From Sphagnum magellanicum (taxonomy: Eukaryota > Streptophyta > Sphagnopsida > Sphagnales > Sphagnaceae), in the NCBI GenBank assembly GCA_021904315.1, contig CM038908.1:29254001-29318000 (forward strand): a stretch of DNA of 64,000 bases, read 5' to 3'. This document shows positions 11,901 through 25,490 of this stretch, in pieces. The notes below the pieces were generated by a model. That model was not told the origin of the DNA and searched no databases. It saw nothing but the letters and a program-made list of their open reading frames with translations. The stretch's first letter is position 1. Every line of letters starts with the position of its first letter. A program made the translations under genes and the position numbers.

Positions 11901-14389
11901 CATGACAAATAGAAATAGAATTGTCATGTACTAGCACATGTGGTTTGTTGTTCTCCTCAATGAAACATTAATGATTGTCTTGATAAGGTTTGGCAATGTG
12001 AAGAGTAAATGATATTATAACAATAGTGCATAATCATGAATTGTTGTGCTTAGATGTGATGTGGTCCATTGCTTTTAGATTAAAACAATTGGTGATAAAT
12101 TTTGAAGTGTGGTGTAGTAGTATTATTATTTTAGTTTTTTGAAGTGTAGTGTAAGGACTTAGGTTGGGTGGCTCTTGGTGATGAAAGAAAATGTCTCCCA
12201 AAAAAAAGCCATTGTAATCAGAGTCTTGTTTTATAAATATTTTTAAAACAAAAACTTTTTCAATTTTAGGTTGTTTAGGTGAATGTAGGCTAGGTGAATT
12301 TGTTGGGACATGGAAAAAACCAAAAGCATTGAAAGTAAATAAATAAATAATACTACAAGAGGTATATGAAGTTTTAAACTTGCGAGAATTGAATTAAACA
12401 ACTTCTATTATGGACTATAAAATTCAAACATTCAAGATCACTAATTGGAACCAGAAATATCAACATGCAAGTATGGAATTTCAATTTGTAGAAACAGCAA
12501 ATTTAAAATGTAAATTGTAATTTCAATTTGTGACAAAAGTTGCCAATTAGCGCTTTTCTTCCTTATATCTATCCATATGAAATATTTAGCTCACCATGGT
12601 TTTGAACTTTCAAACAATTGTTCTTCTATGGAAAATTCAAGAACCCCAAACCCATGTACATGAGTGCATACGAAACACACATACAAATAAACAACAACTT
12701 TATGATGCATGACTCAAAGTTATGAACATTATATTTTATGTAAAATTGGCAACATTTTTGTTTATTGTAGGTGGAAGGTAGCTTAGAAAATAAAGTCTTT
12801 CAAATGAAATTGCTTTGTAGGAACTAGTATCCTAAGCCTTTTTCTGATGTAAGGTGTTGTTATAAATGATGGCATTGGTTTCAAGTTGTACAATGAAATC
12901 GTTAATTTGGTTAGGAGCTATGAAAAGAAATTAAAAAGACTTGTGTTATGTGTCCTCTAATATGAGTGAACTAAGTTTTGAAATTAAATAAATATTTTTA
13001 TGATATCCCAACACTTGAGTGTAAAGCCTCCCCATCCATGTGTGTTCTGTCTAAGTTTTTACTTCTTTTTTTCCATATTTGTCATGTGTTCCATGTTTGT
13101 GATCTTGTTCCTTTCAAAAGTCGTGCAAATTGAGATTTCATAGTTGTTTCTTTGTCCAAGGGTTTTAAACGTTGATGTGTAAATTTTTTCCTATGACCAA
13201 GTTTGCTCTTGTTGGAAATGCCTACAAACATCGACATAAATATTTACTTGTATTTGCCTTTTTTAACAAATGTAGAACGATGGTAGATAATGTTGCAAAC
13301 AAAGTGCACTATGCACAACTTTTGAAGTTGAAGACCAATATGCTTCAAAACTTAAACAAGGACTCGAAAGAACCAAAAGTCAAAAAATATATATTATTCG
13401 ATTGAAGCACAAACAAAACTACTAGATGTTTGTGAGCTCAAAGATTTTAAGACATCACTTGTGTTCAAAAATTTGGGCAAAGTCACAAGCTTTGCGTGAG
13501 AGCATGCCCAAAACAAAATCATGTTTTAGGAAAAACATGGAGCATTACCTTGCCCAAGTATTAGATTTATTAATTAGTTTAATTCATGGTAGACTCAAGA
13601 TGTAAATCTATTAACAATTGTTACATGAACATAAGTGTTTTATATTGCAAGACACGTCAAAATTATGATGGAGCCTTTTGGATTGGAATGAAAGGAAATT
13701 GAAGACAACCTAACCAACTAGAAAGGGGAAAAAATATTGAAGAAGATGGCCATGAAAGACATTCACACCTTTGCAAATGCACAAATACTATTCAAATTTT
13801 GTTCCAATGTTAGTATATGGTCAGATTTGTCATTTGTGTGGTTTTTGAAATATTGTAGTACTACAAAGGTGTCTTGTGAAAACATCTAATTGACAGTTGC
13901 AATATGTCAAAAACACTAAGATGATTGTGGTGTTCATGTAGAGACATAGGACATGTCTACAAAGGACAATCATCGGACCCCTATAGAAGGTACAAACAAC
14001 ATGACATTCACCTCCATATAGAATGAGGAATGATGCTATGAAGTATCAAACCATTTGATATGCATTTTGAGCTGGAAGTCAAGTACAGTACATCACAAAT
14101 GTATTTACTTGACTGAAAAGAAAAGGAACTAACAAATGCTTTGAAATCTAATTCAAAAGCTGGATATGATCTTTTGCAGGGGTACTGTCCTTCATCTGAC
14201 CCCATCTATGGATTAGAGAAAGGAAATCACAAAGGTGAGATGCTTCTTTTGAACTTACTTTTTTTTGGTTCATATCTCACTTTTCCAGTGTACATGTTTT
14301 ACTCAGAAAATAAGGGAATGCTGTTTTGACATTGACTGCCTTCTCAATTGTGGTTGGCATCCCTGGTGATGGTGTTTTTCACATGTGAA
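8916..14389. other. AT-rich gene-free stretch
   Basis: Over 5 kb of AT-rich DNA with almost no open frame above 60 codons. The only frame of note (13172-13405, +, 77 aa) is not recognised and has no supporting splice sites or homology visible to me. Runs of T and A tracts are common. Probably old, decayed transposon sequence. Confidence 0.5.
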
Positions 14390-14525
14390 AGAATCCATGT
14401 ATCCTGCCCCTGGGAAGCTGCGCTGAATCGCGCTTCCAACTACTCCAGTTCTTGCTCCAAGACACTGAGTTTCTCTTTCAAAACTGCCAGCTTGCTCCTT
14501 GTTGCGGATTCTACATATAGCGGCA
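14390..14525 (-). pseudogene. BRK1: BRICK1 (SCAR/WAVE subunit)-like terminal exon with an in-frame stop
   Basis: The minus-strand frame from 14510 reads ESATRSKLAVLKEKLSVLEQ, then ELE, a TAG at 14442-14440, then LEARFSAASQG. This follows the conserved C-terminal coiled coil of BRK1 (ES-x-x-SKLA-x-L-EKL-LE-LE-x-LE), the small SCAR/WAVE-complex subunit that activates Arp2/3 actin nucleation. The stop falls where the family continues for about 15 more residues. A plausible acceptor (TATATGTAG, 14520-14511) precedes the frame. I could not find the expected upstream exon with the W-E-N-R-E-F motif in the next 3 kb. It is therefore either a truncated retained exon or a pseudogene fragment. Confidence 0.45.
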
Positions 14526-17500
14526 GATTTCCAGCTCACCCAAAGTCACTCCATGTAAGCACTTCAGTTTCAAATCTACAGCACCTGCAGATTCATGTAA
14601 GTGCAGACCTCTCTAACATACAAAGATAACAAACATAACTGCATTGTCAATCAGCTCCACTTATGAGCAAAATTGAAGCCCTTTCACAGACAGAAGGGGC
14701 GTAGGAAAATCATGCAATGATCACATGGCACAATTTTTTCCCTTTGAAAGATATTACCTCCCTTTGATGACGATAGACAGATGGAGAAAGGCTTCTAGTT
14801 TCTTCTTGCAATGTATGAAACATAGCATCTCTGTGGATGCAAAACTTGGTCTCTGAAGGAGGAGAAGAAGAGGCAAATTGAATAGGTACCCAACTGTCAT
14901 TGTAAGAAACCACAGACATATCAGCATGCAGAAATTTAGGAAAGCAGAAAGGGAAAGTCTATGCAGCCTTACTGAGCTGCAACAGTAACTCTAAGAGACA
15001 CCACACATTGAGGGAAAGGAAGAAAGCAATTGAACTTAGTTTTTGGCAGTGTCACTGACTTCATCAACAGCAGCTGCATCCACTTTCATGTCACATTCTT
15101 ATCAAAATAAAAATGTGCTCAGTGAACAGTAGCTGAGGCTGAGATTTGACAACTTGGACTTCCTTGCAAAAGCACAGAACAGAAGATCATCAGAAATTTC
15201 CATTGCAAACACCACTCCACGTTCTGTACACTGTTCTCATGGAAGCTTGGAGATTAGAACATTCTTGTAGCTACAGCGATGGAGGGCATTGGTAATAACA
15301 GGACTCATTGAGCTTGTACTATTTCACTTTTGATACCAACTGGGCAGTTCTCATTACAAGTAGGAATCTTAATGCTTGAAGGATACTTGAATGATCATAG
15401 CACCAGTAGCCTTCACAACAGAGGTAAACAGTCTGCCCAGGGATGTACTTGAGTGTACAAAGGAAAAAAATAGATGACATTATATTTGAGCAAATGATCA
15501 TTGAGTGAGCATGTATAGAAATCCCATCCACAAGCATTTCATTGTTGAAAAAAAGACAACTAGAGAGTGTCTATTGAAACCCTACTTTCAGTCAGAAAGC
15601 AGGCTGAAGAATATGAATAGCAGTCAAGACTCAGCAGTTTCATCTCCATAACTTTGTGGAAACAAGGAAAAACCAGTCAACATGAAACCAAAATACACGA
15701 TTCTAAAAAAAACTATCATAAGAAGCTCCAACCTCCAGCCTCTATAACCATTCACCTATTGTGGTTTTCTCTTTACTAGCGTTCCATCCCACCCTGAAAA
15801 TCCCCTTCCACCCTTCCTTGGGGTTGCCTAATCCATCCCTCCTAACCCTGCACTTCTTTCCAATCCTGAAGCACAGAAGGGCCATCTGTATATAAAGAAT
15901 TACCAATGTGGTTGTTCAGAAACTTGCAAATGGTTCTGTGCTCAGTCTCTGGATCAGCAGTCGTCAAAGATGCTTTGTTTGTAATTGTGACCCACCAGCG
16001 ATCAAGATACTGAAGACATTGATAAACCTTGAGCATCAGTATGCACAATCCAAAAGCTACTGTGATAAGACAAAGAGGGCTCTCGCTTCTTTGCCTGCAT
16101 ATGTGTACATAGTATGCACATATTAGCTTGCTAGTCACTGGTTTTCAACAAAGACAGGTACATGCATTCTATGGAGATGGGGAAAAAAGGGAACCTTATC
16201 ATGCTGGAGAATGCTGGTTTCAGCTGTCACAAAGAAGGTTAGGACCTTGTTTTGTGGCCCCCTTTCCTCACTGAATCTCATCAGCTTCATCAATCTAAGA
16301 CCCAAATAGTCCCACATAAGGGCAAGAACTGCCTTAGCAGATTCTAGTCCCCTATAATTCCATTACAGATCTCCAATTATCTAAAAATCTGGTCCAGATG
16401 TTCCAAGAGAATAGCAATGACATAAAGTAGACTGGCATGAGCAACTGATGCCTGTATGACAAGCTGAGATATCTACAATTTCACTTACTACGTCACATGC
16501 AAGTAGCTTAGACTCTCCTCCGTCCCAGCAATGTGAAACAGGCCTGCTGTTCATTGTCCTAAGGATGCATATATGTGGAAATCAGAAATACAGATGTGAG
16601 TAGCGTACCATGGTCAGGAAAAGTCACTTTTGCTGCGATCATCTTGGTGAAACACATCTGGGCCATATAAAGAACAACGAGAGCACACATAGAATCTATC
16701 AAGCGGGGGTCATACACACACAAGTTCAAAATCATGTGCCATGGACATTCTTGTACCTCAGATCAAACACTATGAACCTGTCAAGCTGAGTGTCATACAC
16801 GTACAAACTTGAGACCAGGCAACCATTGGCAAGAGATCTGACAAGAAAGCTCAATTAGCTTCCATCGCAGTTGCATTGAAGTGATTCTATCCTTCCATTC
16901 AGCTCATTGTGAACGACAACTTGTGAAATGCACCAAAGTATCATTAATTTGAACCATGGCCTCTCTCCAAAACCATTTGCAAGAGATGACTCTTGGGTAT
17001 CCTTCTGAGACAAGAAACAGCTGCAAGCATCCCCAATTTCAACTAAATTCTTCTGAACATCATCTCAAGATATCATGAATAATCAGATCCATTGCTTTAC
17101 TATACTTCTGGCCTGAACGTGAACCATGAAGCTTGACATCTTGATCATCTAGTTTCCACATTCAAATGTGTCCATTTTCAGTCACCTGCAAACACAAGGT
17201 TGTCTCTTGGGTGACAAGTCCAACTTGAGAAGAAACACATCTGTGCTTTGGATACAACAAAATGAAAGCATTCACATTCAGTACTAGTTGATAAAACCCT
17301 AAAGTTAGATCTGATGATATTCTTGACAAAAATGCTGAGGTTCAGCTAAAATTAGGTCAGGGGACTGGAAAGCTCACAAGAGAAAAGTGCAAAGGATCGT
17401 TCAAACCCATGACAACATGAAAGAAGGAAAACCCTAGAAAGACCGTCACTTTCTTTTGGCTCAAACGTGGAAGGATATTGGACTCTATTGTTGTTTGCGA

Positions 17501-17540
17501 TTTGGAGAAAACTTGTCGAACGGCGTAAACAAAACCAGAA
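14526..17540. other. no recognisable gene
   Basis: Many short frames on both strands, none with a family signature. An exon-like piece at 14181-14233 (+), just left of this stretch, is discussed among the rejected items. The right end, close to the shikimate kinase leader, includes AAACCCTA-type motifs near 17290 and 17430 that are frequent in plant promoters. Confidence 0.4.
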
Positions 17541-17541
17541 A

Positions 17542-17544
<3 letters not shown>

Positions 17545-17577
<33 letters not shown>
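17545..17577. repeat. (GA)n microsatellite in the shikimate kinase leader
   Basis: About 16 GA units end roughly 85 bp upstream of the chosen ATG (17663) of the kinase gene, so they probably lie in its promoter or 5' UTR. GA/CT repeats at this position are common in plant core promoters. Confidence 0.8.
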
Positions 17578-17580
<3 letters not shown>

Positions 17581-17662
17581 TTGGTAGGAGCTTCACGAGT
17601 GACCAGTATATTTGGACAGCGCTCAAGGCCTTCTCTTGTCGAAGAGAAGGCAGGCGCAAAGA

Positions 17663-20600
17663 ATGTCTGTAGCAATGACAGGAAACCTGTCTCTTCTCAG
17701 CGCCTCGCCGGGGTATCTGAAAACGATGGTTTCGATACAAGTAGAGAGACCGAGTATTGCATATACATGGTCCTCTGCCCGAAATACAGCAATCCCTGCA
17801 CTATCAGTATGGTCGAGTTCCATGGAGCGATGGACCTTATGCAGGAGGCCGGATGCAAGCAGAAAGACATGTTGCAGATGCAGCTGTAGCAGTGACTTCT
17901 CAGCAATAGAGGTTTGTTCATCTCCGCGTGTGTGTGTGTGTGTGTGTGTCCCTCTCTCTCCATGACTCAAGACTCATTTAGTTTCATGGAGAAAGGGATT
18001 AATGTTTGTGGATTTGACTCTTGATTGTATGGCAGCTGCAGGCAGATGTCGTAGGAGCATCTTCTGCAGAACTTCAGGAGGCTGAAGCATGTAAGTGAGC
18101 ACCGCATTTCTACAATACAAGATGCTTGTAAAGTCTCTTGCATTTATCTGTACAGAGGAGAATGTTGAATCTGAAACATCGGCTTAAAGCTTTTCTTTTG
18201 AGAGTGCCAGTAGTTGAGCATAAATTCAAGCAACTTGAGCACAGATGAGCATCAAAGAAATCTACTTGAACCCATGTGAGTGTTTGTACTCTGACCCTAT
18301 TGGGAAGGGTCACTACTCTGTTTTGAGAGGAAATGTCAACAACATAGTACCAGGAGCAATTGTTTTTCACTCATATGCTTCTTACTGAAAGAACTTTGGG
18401 CGCACTTTGGTACATAACAAGCAGATATCTGGCTCTCAGCAACCCAAGTCAGAATATATACTGATCTTATTAATGCAAAATTATGACAGTTCAAAGAATC
18501 TGGTGACGAATTTGTAGGGTGAAAATCCTGATAGTGATCTTTAGATCATCATTACAAACTGCCTAGAGCACATGGGTTATGTAAAGAAACAATCTGTGCT
18601 CGTCGTTATTCAGTAAGAGCTTTTGAGGTCATCACCATGCTATGGAAACATAGAACATGTTTCTGACACAATCCATCACTGAGTTTAGACTAAGCATAGG
18701 TATATTTGTTTGGAGCTGTCTGCAAAAGTTAAGATACAAATGGCAAGCCATTGTCAGGTGCATTTGAGCACAAGTTGTAACATGTTGGCAATATTGAAAA
18801 TCAAGCGTAGTGACTGTTTTGTGTAGCATGATTGCATGAGTCATCATCAGGGGTTGATGTTTTCCATTTTGATCAATGTTTGCTATGGATCCTAAGAAAG
18901 TTGTTGATTCTGGATTACTTGGATTGCAGCTTTTGATGTGGGCAGGAATGGTATTCTGGTGGAGGATTATGAGGAGTTGTTACAGGTAGTCAATTCATAG
19001 ACAGATGAGGCATTAGCAGTAATCTGGGCCTTTGGATTAACAGCTCTCGGTCCTATGTCCTCTTGTGTTGTGCATGTCTTCCTTTTCTTTTTCATTGTTT
19101 CTTTGGAACTACTAGATATGAAATCTGTATCTAATGTCAGTTTGCTAGAGGGTGAGCAAGATTACTTTGACAAAGATTGTACTAATTTGATCTTTTCTGT
19201 GTGCAGAACAAGGCAGAAAAAATCAGAGAGCAGTTGAATGGGACCTGCATTTTCCTCATTGGTATGCTTCACTTATGGACATATATAGAGTATCTATGTC
19301 TATGAGGAAGCTCCAGTGTTTGCTGGACTTGTATGGCATTGTGTTCTGTGATCTGACTGTTTCTTTGGTGTGGGTCTCATAGGTATGATGGGATCAGGAA
19401 AAACCACTGTAGGAAGAGTGTTGTCAAAAAGTCTGGGGTATTACTTTTTTGACAGGTACTTTTTCTGCCTCTAAGGCTTTAGCCATGACTTCATATCTTT
19501 TGGGATTCTGTAACTCATGGAGAACAGTTCATCTTCAAGTTAGGTGCATGCAAGTTTTTAGGCATTTCAGCCTGCTTAGAAATGGAGAGGCCTGTACTGA
19601 GGGCCCTGTTATGACCCTTTTACACCCCTATTACAATCCTGTTACTTCTTGGATTAAGCAATTAAGCAAAGTCCTGAAGGTATTTCCTATGATACTCTAT
19701 CCATGCCATTATGGTGGAGGAGATCTATTGCTACAGTTTAGAAGTTTCTTAGTTCTGTCTCTGAGTGGGTGTCACTTTGTTGGCTCATGAAGAGCAGTGA
19801 TGAGCTTGTTGAACAGGCAGCTGGTGGCACTTCTGTTGCTCAGATTTTTGAGGAGTCAGATGAAGAAGGTTTCAGGAAAGCTGAGGTATGCCCAGATCTT
19901 GTCTGCAAACATGTAGTATTTAGCTGGATCAAGTCATCCTCTTGGTTTGAGATAACATCAATGTTTTCATGAATAGCAGACATAGCTGTTCCATTCCCCT
20001 TGGTTGGCCCCTACCACATGAAGGCCCATGTACCTGCAGGCTGCTGACAGCAATTGCTGTAGAGATGGATACTGAAGTCTGCTCTAAACTGCTTCCTAGA
20101 GAAGGAGACAACAGCAGAGCTAGTCCTTCTGGCAGTGCTTTTTTTTTCCCCAATAATAATCTTAAATGGCACTATTTTTTTTCTGACCGCAGTTCATGAT
20201 GGGGTATGGAGCAGACTGAGGTACTACGTCAATTATCAGCATTGGGTCGTTTAGTTGTTGCGACAGGTGGAGGTGCTGTAATAGAACCTCACAACTGGTG
20301 AGTGGCCTATCCCTGTTTGTCAGATGTGAATTAGAGATTCCATGTTGGTTACCTGTTGACTGGGTCCTTAGGATTGTTGGATGTAAGATTTATTTGGTGG
20401 AAGAAACCTTCTGTTTTAGTAGTAGCTCTGTGCTCATCTGCAGAATTTGTGACCTGGTTTGCAAGACTTTGACACTCATCCACTGTATCATATTGGAGAG
20501 CCTTGGTAGTCTCTTGCTGTCAAAGCCATATTTTATCATGTAAATGCCAGGTTAGCTTATTGCATAAGGGCATGTATTGGTGAAGGGGATACTTGAGACA

Positions 20601-21504
20601 TGGAATTGTGGTATGGCTTAATGTCCCATTGGATGCCTTGGCGAAGCGGGTGACAGCTGTGGGCACTGAATCCCGACCACTTTTACCTCCTGATGCTGCC
20701 CAACATCAGGTGTGTTTTTTGAGGCCCCTCATCTTGGGGATGTCAACTATTTGATTTTGGCAGTGTGCGCCTTGAAACATATTCAGTGCTCTGAGGAAAG
20801 TTTGCACAATGTACTGATCGCAAGAATTGATTGTGAGGCAGCCATTTGTTGAAAGCTGATAGGGGATCTGAATTTGTTATGCTGCAAGGCTTTTGCACGT
20901 CTGGCAAAACTCCTGGAACAACGGGGTGCTGCTTATGGCCATGCTGATGCAACAGTGTCAATTCAAGGTAGTTCAAACTGCAATTCAGTTGCTGAATTGA
21001 TTTCACATAGAGAATTATCTCTCAATCTGGGCTGTAATTGAAGACTTTGACCCTAGCAGTTATTCAAAAGAGAATCTGGATTATGCATGAGGCCAATGGT
21101 GACATGCTCACCTAGACATATTATCAAGGTTGAGTGTATCCAAGTAAAATACTGAAGGTCATTGGCATTGGTGGGAAGGGCAGTGTTAGCAGAGGAGTTG
21201 GGCATTGTGGACTATTCCGAAATCACACCAACCATGATTGCTCTGCAGGTACAGAGAATTTATTAGCTACATAAAAGTTAAGGCGAACAACTAGCAGTAA
21301 GAGTTGAGGGATCTGACAACTCTGCCATCATAGGAAGCTGATTAAAACAAACCACCCAGTAAGGCAGCTACCAGTATTGACCTGTGCAGTGCAGTGCAGA
21401 GTCTAATGAGTTGCATTTGGTTGTTGTGTGATGTGCAGGTACTGGAGGAAATTGATAAGCTTTTAATTGAGAAAGAATGCAAAATGCCAAAAGTGCGCTA
21501 CTAA
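17663..21504 (+). CDS. SK: plastid shikimate kinase (SK / SK-like family)
   Basis: Shikimate kinase phosphorylates shikimate with ATP in the plastid chorismate pathway. Eleven exons join in phase to 330 residues: 17663-17911, 18036-18090, 18930-18985, 19207-19261, 19383-19455, 19798-19885, 20215-20297, 20586-20709, 20889-20967, 21184-21248 and 21439-21504. Residues 1 to about 75 are Ser/Arg-rich with few acids, like a plastid transit peptide ending near CCRCSCSS. The core shows Walker [22 protein letters not shown] (substrate-binding Asp), GFRKAE (Arg), [29 protein letters not shown] (lid Arg) and LLEQRGAAY (substrate Arg). All key residues are present, so activity is expected. Some blocks ([18 protein letters not shown]) resemble the non-catalytic SKL1 paralogue. 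The ATG at 17663 is the first in the transit-peptide frame. Exon 2 could start 6 bp later. Confidence 0.92.
17928..17949. repeat. (GT)n microsatellite in shikimate kinase intron 1
   Basis: About 11 GT units followed by CCCTCTCTCTCC, between the donor at 17912 and the acceptor at 18035. Confidence 0.85.
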
Positions 21505-23522
21505 TTAGCAGACCACATGGGAATTTGCGTGTTTATAAGAGAATAAGATTGGACTCACAGCCTCTTTACATGCCACACTCATTACATACATTATAACCAT
21601 GGTCAGAAGACTAATTTCTGCATTCTTCTTTGGTGAATTTAGTTTGTTGGTTCAGATCTGATTGAAAATGAGGCAGTCTTGCATTAGGGGAGATCAGTTT
21701 ATCATTCTGACCATTATAGCTCTGTTTACAAATGATTGTTACTTTTGTCTGCAAATGAATACTCAGTGCCCTGGATGGAAATGCAACATTCCTTGTTGAA
21801 GCAAATAAGTCACTTAAAAATGTTATCTATGGTCTCCCTTGCTTTTGGGTCAAAAAGTACAGGAAACCTAGGAAGAGCATTTTACTACAGCTTGTCATAC
21901 CTGATGTCCTGTAGATGTGAATGTTGTTGATAACAAGTAGAATGGTGACAAGAAAAACTTGTGGTGGCTTGATGTCCTTGAGGTGCTTCCAAAAGCAAAA
22001 CAAGGGGGCATGTTTGATGGTGTGCAAAGAGAGCCCAAGATCAAACCTTGTACTATCAAACATGGTTAGTTAACTCTTATGGTGCAGGAAATGTTTTGAG
22101 CAAGAACTGTTTTGAATAAGATCCCTAGAGTAGAGGGCATGAATGTCATAATATGTCTGGACGGTGGCAGGACTGTGTCGCAGTTTTTCTGGCTTCTAGT
22201 TAAAGATTTGACTCTTTGGTTTCAGCATTGGATGCAGAATCTGAAGGCCTACAATTCTTCTTCCCAGTCACATGCAGGTACAATTGTTGGACCTTACAGT
22301 ATAGATAAATGAGCAATGTGTAAGAGCAGTTGTTGAAAACGAGTTTTCTGGGGTTTTGAAGGTTAAATTACCTTTAATTCTAACACTGAATTAAACACAA
22401 GTCGTCAGAGCAAGTCCACCACCAACAGTATTATGCCCTACAAAGAGTAATTTGGATGAAGTTCAGGCTTTAAAAGCAGCTAGCAACAGCAAAATAAACA
22501 GCCTATAAAGAGAATTTGGGTGAAGTCAATTTTTCACATACGCAGGAAAGGATATAATGCTCTTCAAAATGATAAGGAAAGAAATGATTGGCTTTAACTG
22601 GTCACACTTTTTTGGATGTGGTGAAGGATATGATGCTCTCAAAAAAGGCCTGAAAAGAAATATGATTGGCTCACAACTATTTTGGATTCGGTAGACTCTG
22701 ATAAAGGTTCACATCTTGGGTTTGGGTGGGTCAAGAACATGAAGTAAAGATTGTCATCATAATGTAAAAGAGATTGTTGAATGATTACAAGACATTGGAA
22801 AAATATACTAAGGTTCAAGGAAATAAATTTCAATTAAAAAGTGTTTTGAAGGTTGCTTTGAGATTCTGTGAAAAATCAAAGCTTAGTATTTTGACTTGGA
22901 ATTCAACAATTTTTTTGCTTTGGACCTTTTTGATATATTCCATGGGTATTACAACTATCCCCAAGAGAAAAGAGTTCTAAAAGGAAGTTGGTTGGTTGAA
23001 CACACATAGGAAAAGAAGAAAAGAGGTAGATCATATTTCAAGAAACTTTGGATTTCATATAATTGTGGTACTTGTCTAAATGTTACACAAATTGGCCTTG
23101 AAGTCCTTGTGCTTGAGAGACATCCAAATTTGGGGATATTAGATCAATGATCATTGCTGCTCAGTACTGTAATATAAACTGTAAAAACCTGTTAGAATTT
23201 TTTTAGTGTATTTGGAGTCATGTCAGAGAGTGCAATTTTACCTCTGCCAAGAGGTGGGCATTTCTGGGCATTTCTTGGTTTTTGGGTTTTTCTCATGATA
23301 CCTGGTGGGTATCACAGGTTATCATTGTTATTGTTTTTGGGTGGGCCGGTTTTCAGGCTGGGTGCCTCTGAACGGCCTCAGAGTGGGGGTGTTCCTGAAG
23401 AAAGCACCCACCCCAGGTGGAGTGTGCCCCTTGGGGGCTGATGTTAGGTGTTAAACAATTCTCAAGAGGGCAGAGTCGGAGAAAAGCCTCCTTCATATGA
23501 ATCTTACAGTTCAATGATAGTT

Positions 23523-23553
<31 letters not shown>

Positions 23554-25370
23554 GAGGCATTTGCAATTCCTGCAAAAGACTACTGCATGAAAGTACAGAT
23601 GGTCATGAAATTACATTTTGATGTGCAGGATGATATAAAGATGGTCTTGGTCATCTTTATACCTCATATGGTCCACGAGGTTGCTTCATGTCCTGTTCAC
23701 CAATGGATCAAACAATCTGCCTAATACATCATGAAGTTGTTAGTTGAAACTCTTTGAATCCTCAACCATCAAGAGAGGTCAGAAAGGGGAATCCAAACTG
23801 GCCAACAAGTGTTCCCCAACCATTCCCTGGAGTTATGTGCACACCTTACTAAACAGAAGAGAAATGGTGAAAACTTTGAAAGAGAGGCCAGTTCTCAAGT
23901 GCCCTTTCAAGACATCCAGGACACACTGTAGCTATTGCAGCGTTGTATCATAAGGGATGGAACAGAAGGGAATTTGAATGTCAGACACAGTACAATAGGG
24001 CTCATGTGTGTCTGGGGGGGAAAGAGGCAGAGTAGAAACCAGACCTGCCATGCTAGCAACTATTGCAGGTTTAGCTGTGTATGCTGCTAAAGTCTTCATC
24101 CTATACCCACAAACATCCAACGGCAATATTGGCAACAAGAAAACACATGAATGAGTTGATTGCAGAGACAATTCCACAGCAGCACGTTGAAGGTAACCAT
24201 TGTGACAGTTCCAGCAAACCCCAAAATTAACATGACAAGAATGAGTGCAGCATAACCTTAACATTGTTGCTCACAAAGTACCAGACCATCATCACCTTCT
24301 CATGAATTGCAGTGACTAGCTGCCATGACACCTCACTGACTTCATCAGCTTCTGACAGTGGGTGTAGATATGTACATAGTATTCGCTCAAAAAATTGGGC
24401 ACACAGTTATAGAATCTTCTGTTTCCAGAGTTTCTGTCATATTTCCAGAAGCAACAGCAAGACTCAGTAACAACAGACAAAAAATTAAGAACGTCATTTA
24501 AGCCCTCATGAATAGTGAATGGAGAAGACAGCATATTACCATCCAAAAACCTAAACCCCAGTACCTTGGGGGCTGATAAGAGTATAATCTCTCTCATGGA
24601 CAAGATGCAGCGCTAATGCAGAAAAGGAGCGTCGTAACCAGTTCCAATACTGCAACTATGCTGCAATTCTGCGTATATCGTGAAGGAAAGACAGCTTCTC
24701 TTGTCAGAGCAACTTCAGGATTGCGAAGAAAAAGGACTATGAATATCTTTTCTCACAACAGCAGAAGAAAGCTGATCCAGATAGCTATACAAAACAAAAA
24801 CCGTAGATCCTTGGAAGAAACATTCCCCGCGCCGCCGCTCATGCAACAAAATTACTGAACCGCGATGTCCACTGTTTGCTTGTTGTTTTTGGGGTTTGCT
24901 GTCTGTCTCCCCTTGACGAACTTACAAACAACTTCAAAGATTTCCAAAAAACCATCTCGTTTTTTTTTTGGTTTGGCTTTGTGTTAAAGTATCTTGCTCT
25001 CATGATGGAGGTTTGGTTACAGAAAGAGAATGCTTACAAAATGCAGAAGCGAGAGCATCATCTGTTTGTTGTCGGTGTCTATTGTGGCAGAAAGAAAGAA
25101 TTTCAACAAGATTCCAGTGTTTTTGAAAAACAAATTGGTGGTCTCTGACAGGAATTCCGCGATGCTCATCGCGTTTTGAAGTCTCCAGAAAGGAAACCCC
25201 TTTTCATCGCATAGATTGCTCCAAATCTTAGCTTCTCCGGCAGCATTGCGACGAAGAGCAGCAATTGTGGTAACCGCGATGCGAAAAAACTCCAAAGCTC
25301 TGCTGCGTTGTAAAGACGTTTCAATTCTGATCCCCGAGACGTTGGAAATCGTACTGTGCCAAGGACCCCA
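21505..25370. other. intergenic, no gene seen
   Basis: Downstream of the kinase gene there are only short frames with no family signature. A (GA)n run lies at 23527-23553. The section 24600-25380 is less AT-rich but contains no frame I recognise. It adjoins the U6 promoter. Confidence 0.5.
23527..23553. repeat. (GA)n microsatellite
   Basis: About 13 GA units, no gene nearby. Confidence 0.85.
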
Positions 25371-25374
25371 TTAT

Positions 25375-25416
25375 AACCCATATTGTTTGCATTGAAAGAA
25401 AATAGATTTATATAAA
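25375..25416 (+). promoter_or_regulatory. U6 snRNA promoter: USE-like element and TATA box
   Basis: TTTATATAAA (25407-25416) lies 24-32 bp before the first U6 base, the normal plant snRNA TATA position. AACCCATATTG (25375-25385) matches the plant upstream sequence element RTCCCACATCG at 8 of 11 positions. Its short distance to the TATA box is the arrangement of Pol III-type plant snRNA genes. The TATA box is secure. The USE is degenerate. Confidence 0.65.
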
Positions 25417-25438
25417 CAGTATTTGGTCTACTGCCATC

Positions 25439-25458
25439 GTCTCTTCGGAGACATCTGA

Positions 25459-25490
<32 letters not shown>

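Noticed and set aside
14181-14233. Exon-like piece with acceptor TTTTGCAG, frame YCPSSDPIYG and donor GTGAGA
   Set aside because: Good splice borders and a vaguely familiar SSDP phrase, but no second exon was found and the family cannot be named.
17357-17740. 127-codon minus-strand frame and neighbours over the (GA)n run
   Set aside because: Low-complexity Ser-Leu repeats from the microsatellite, overlapping the kinase leader.
23220-23441. 73-codon plus-strand frame with hydrophobic start
   Set aside because: No conserved motif, no splice context; composition only.
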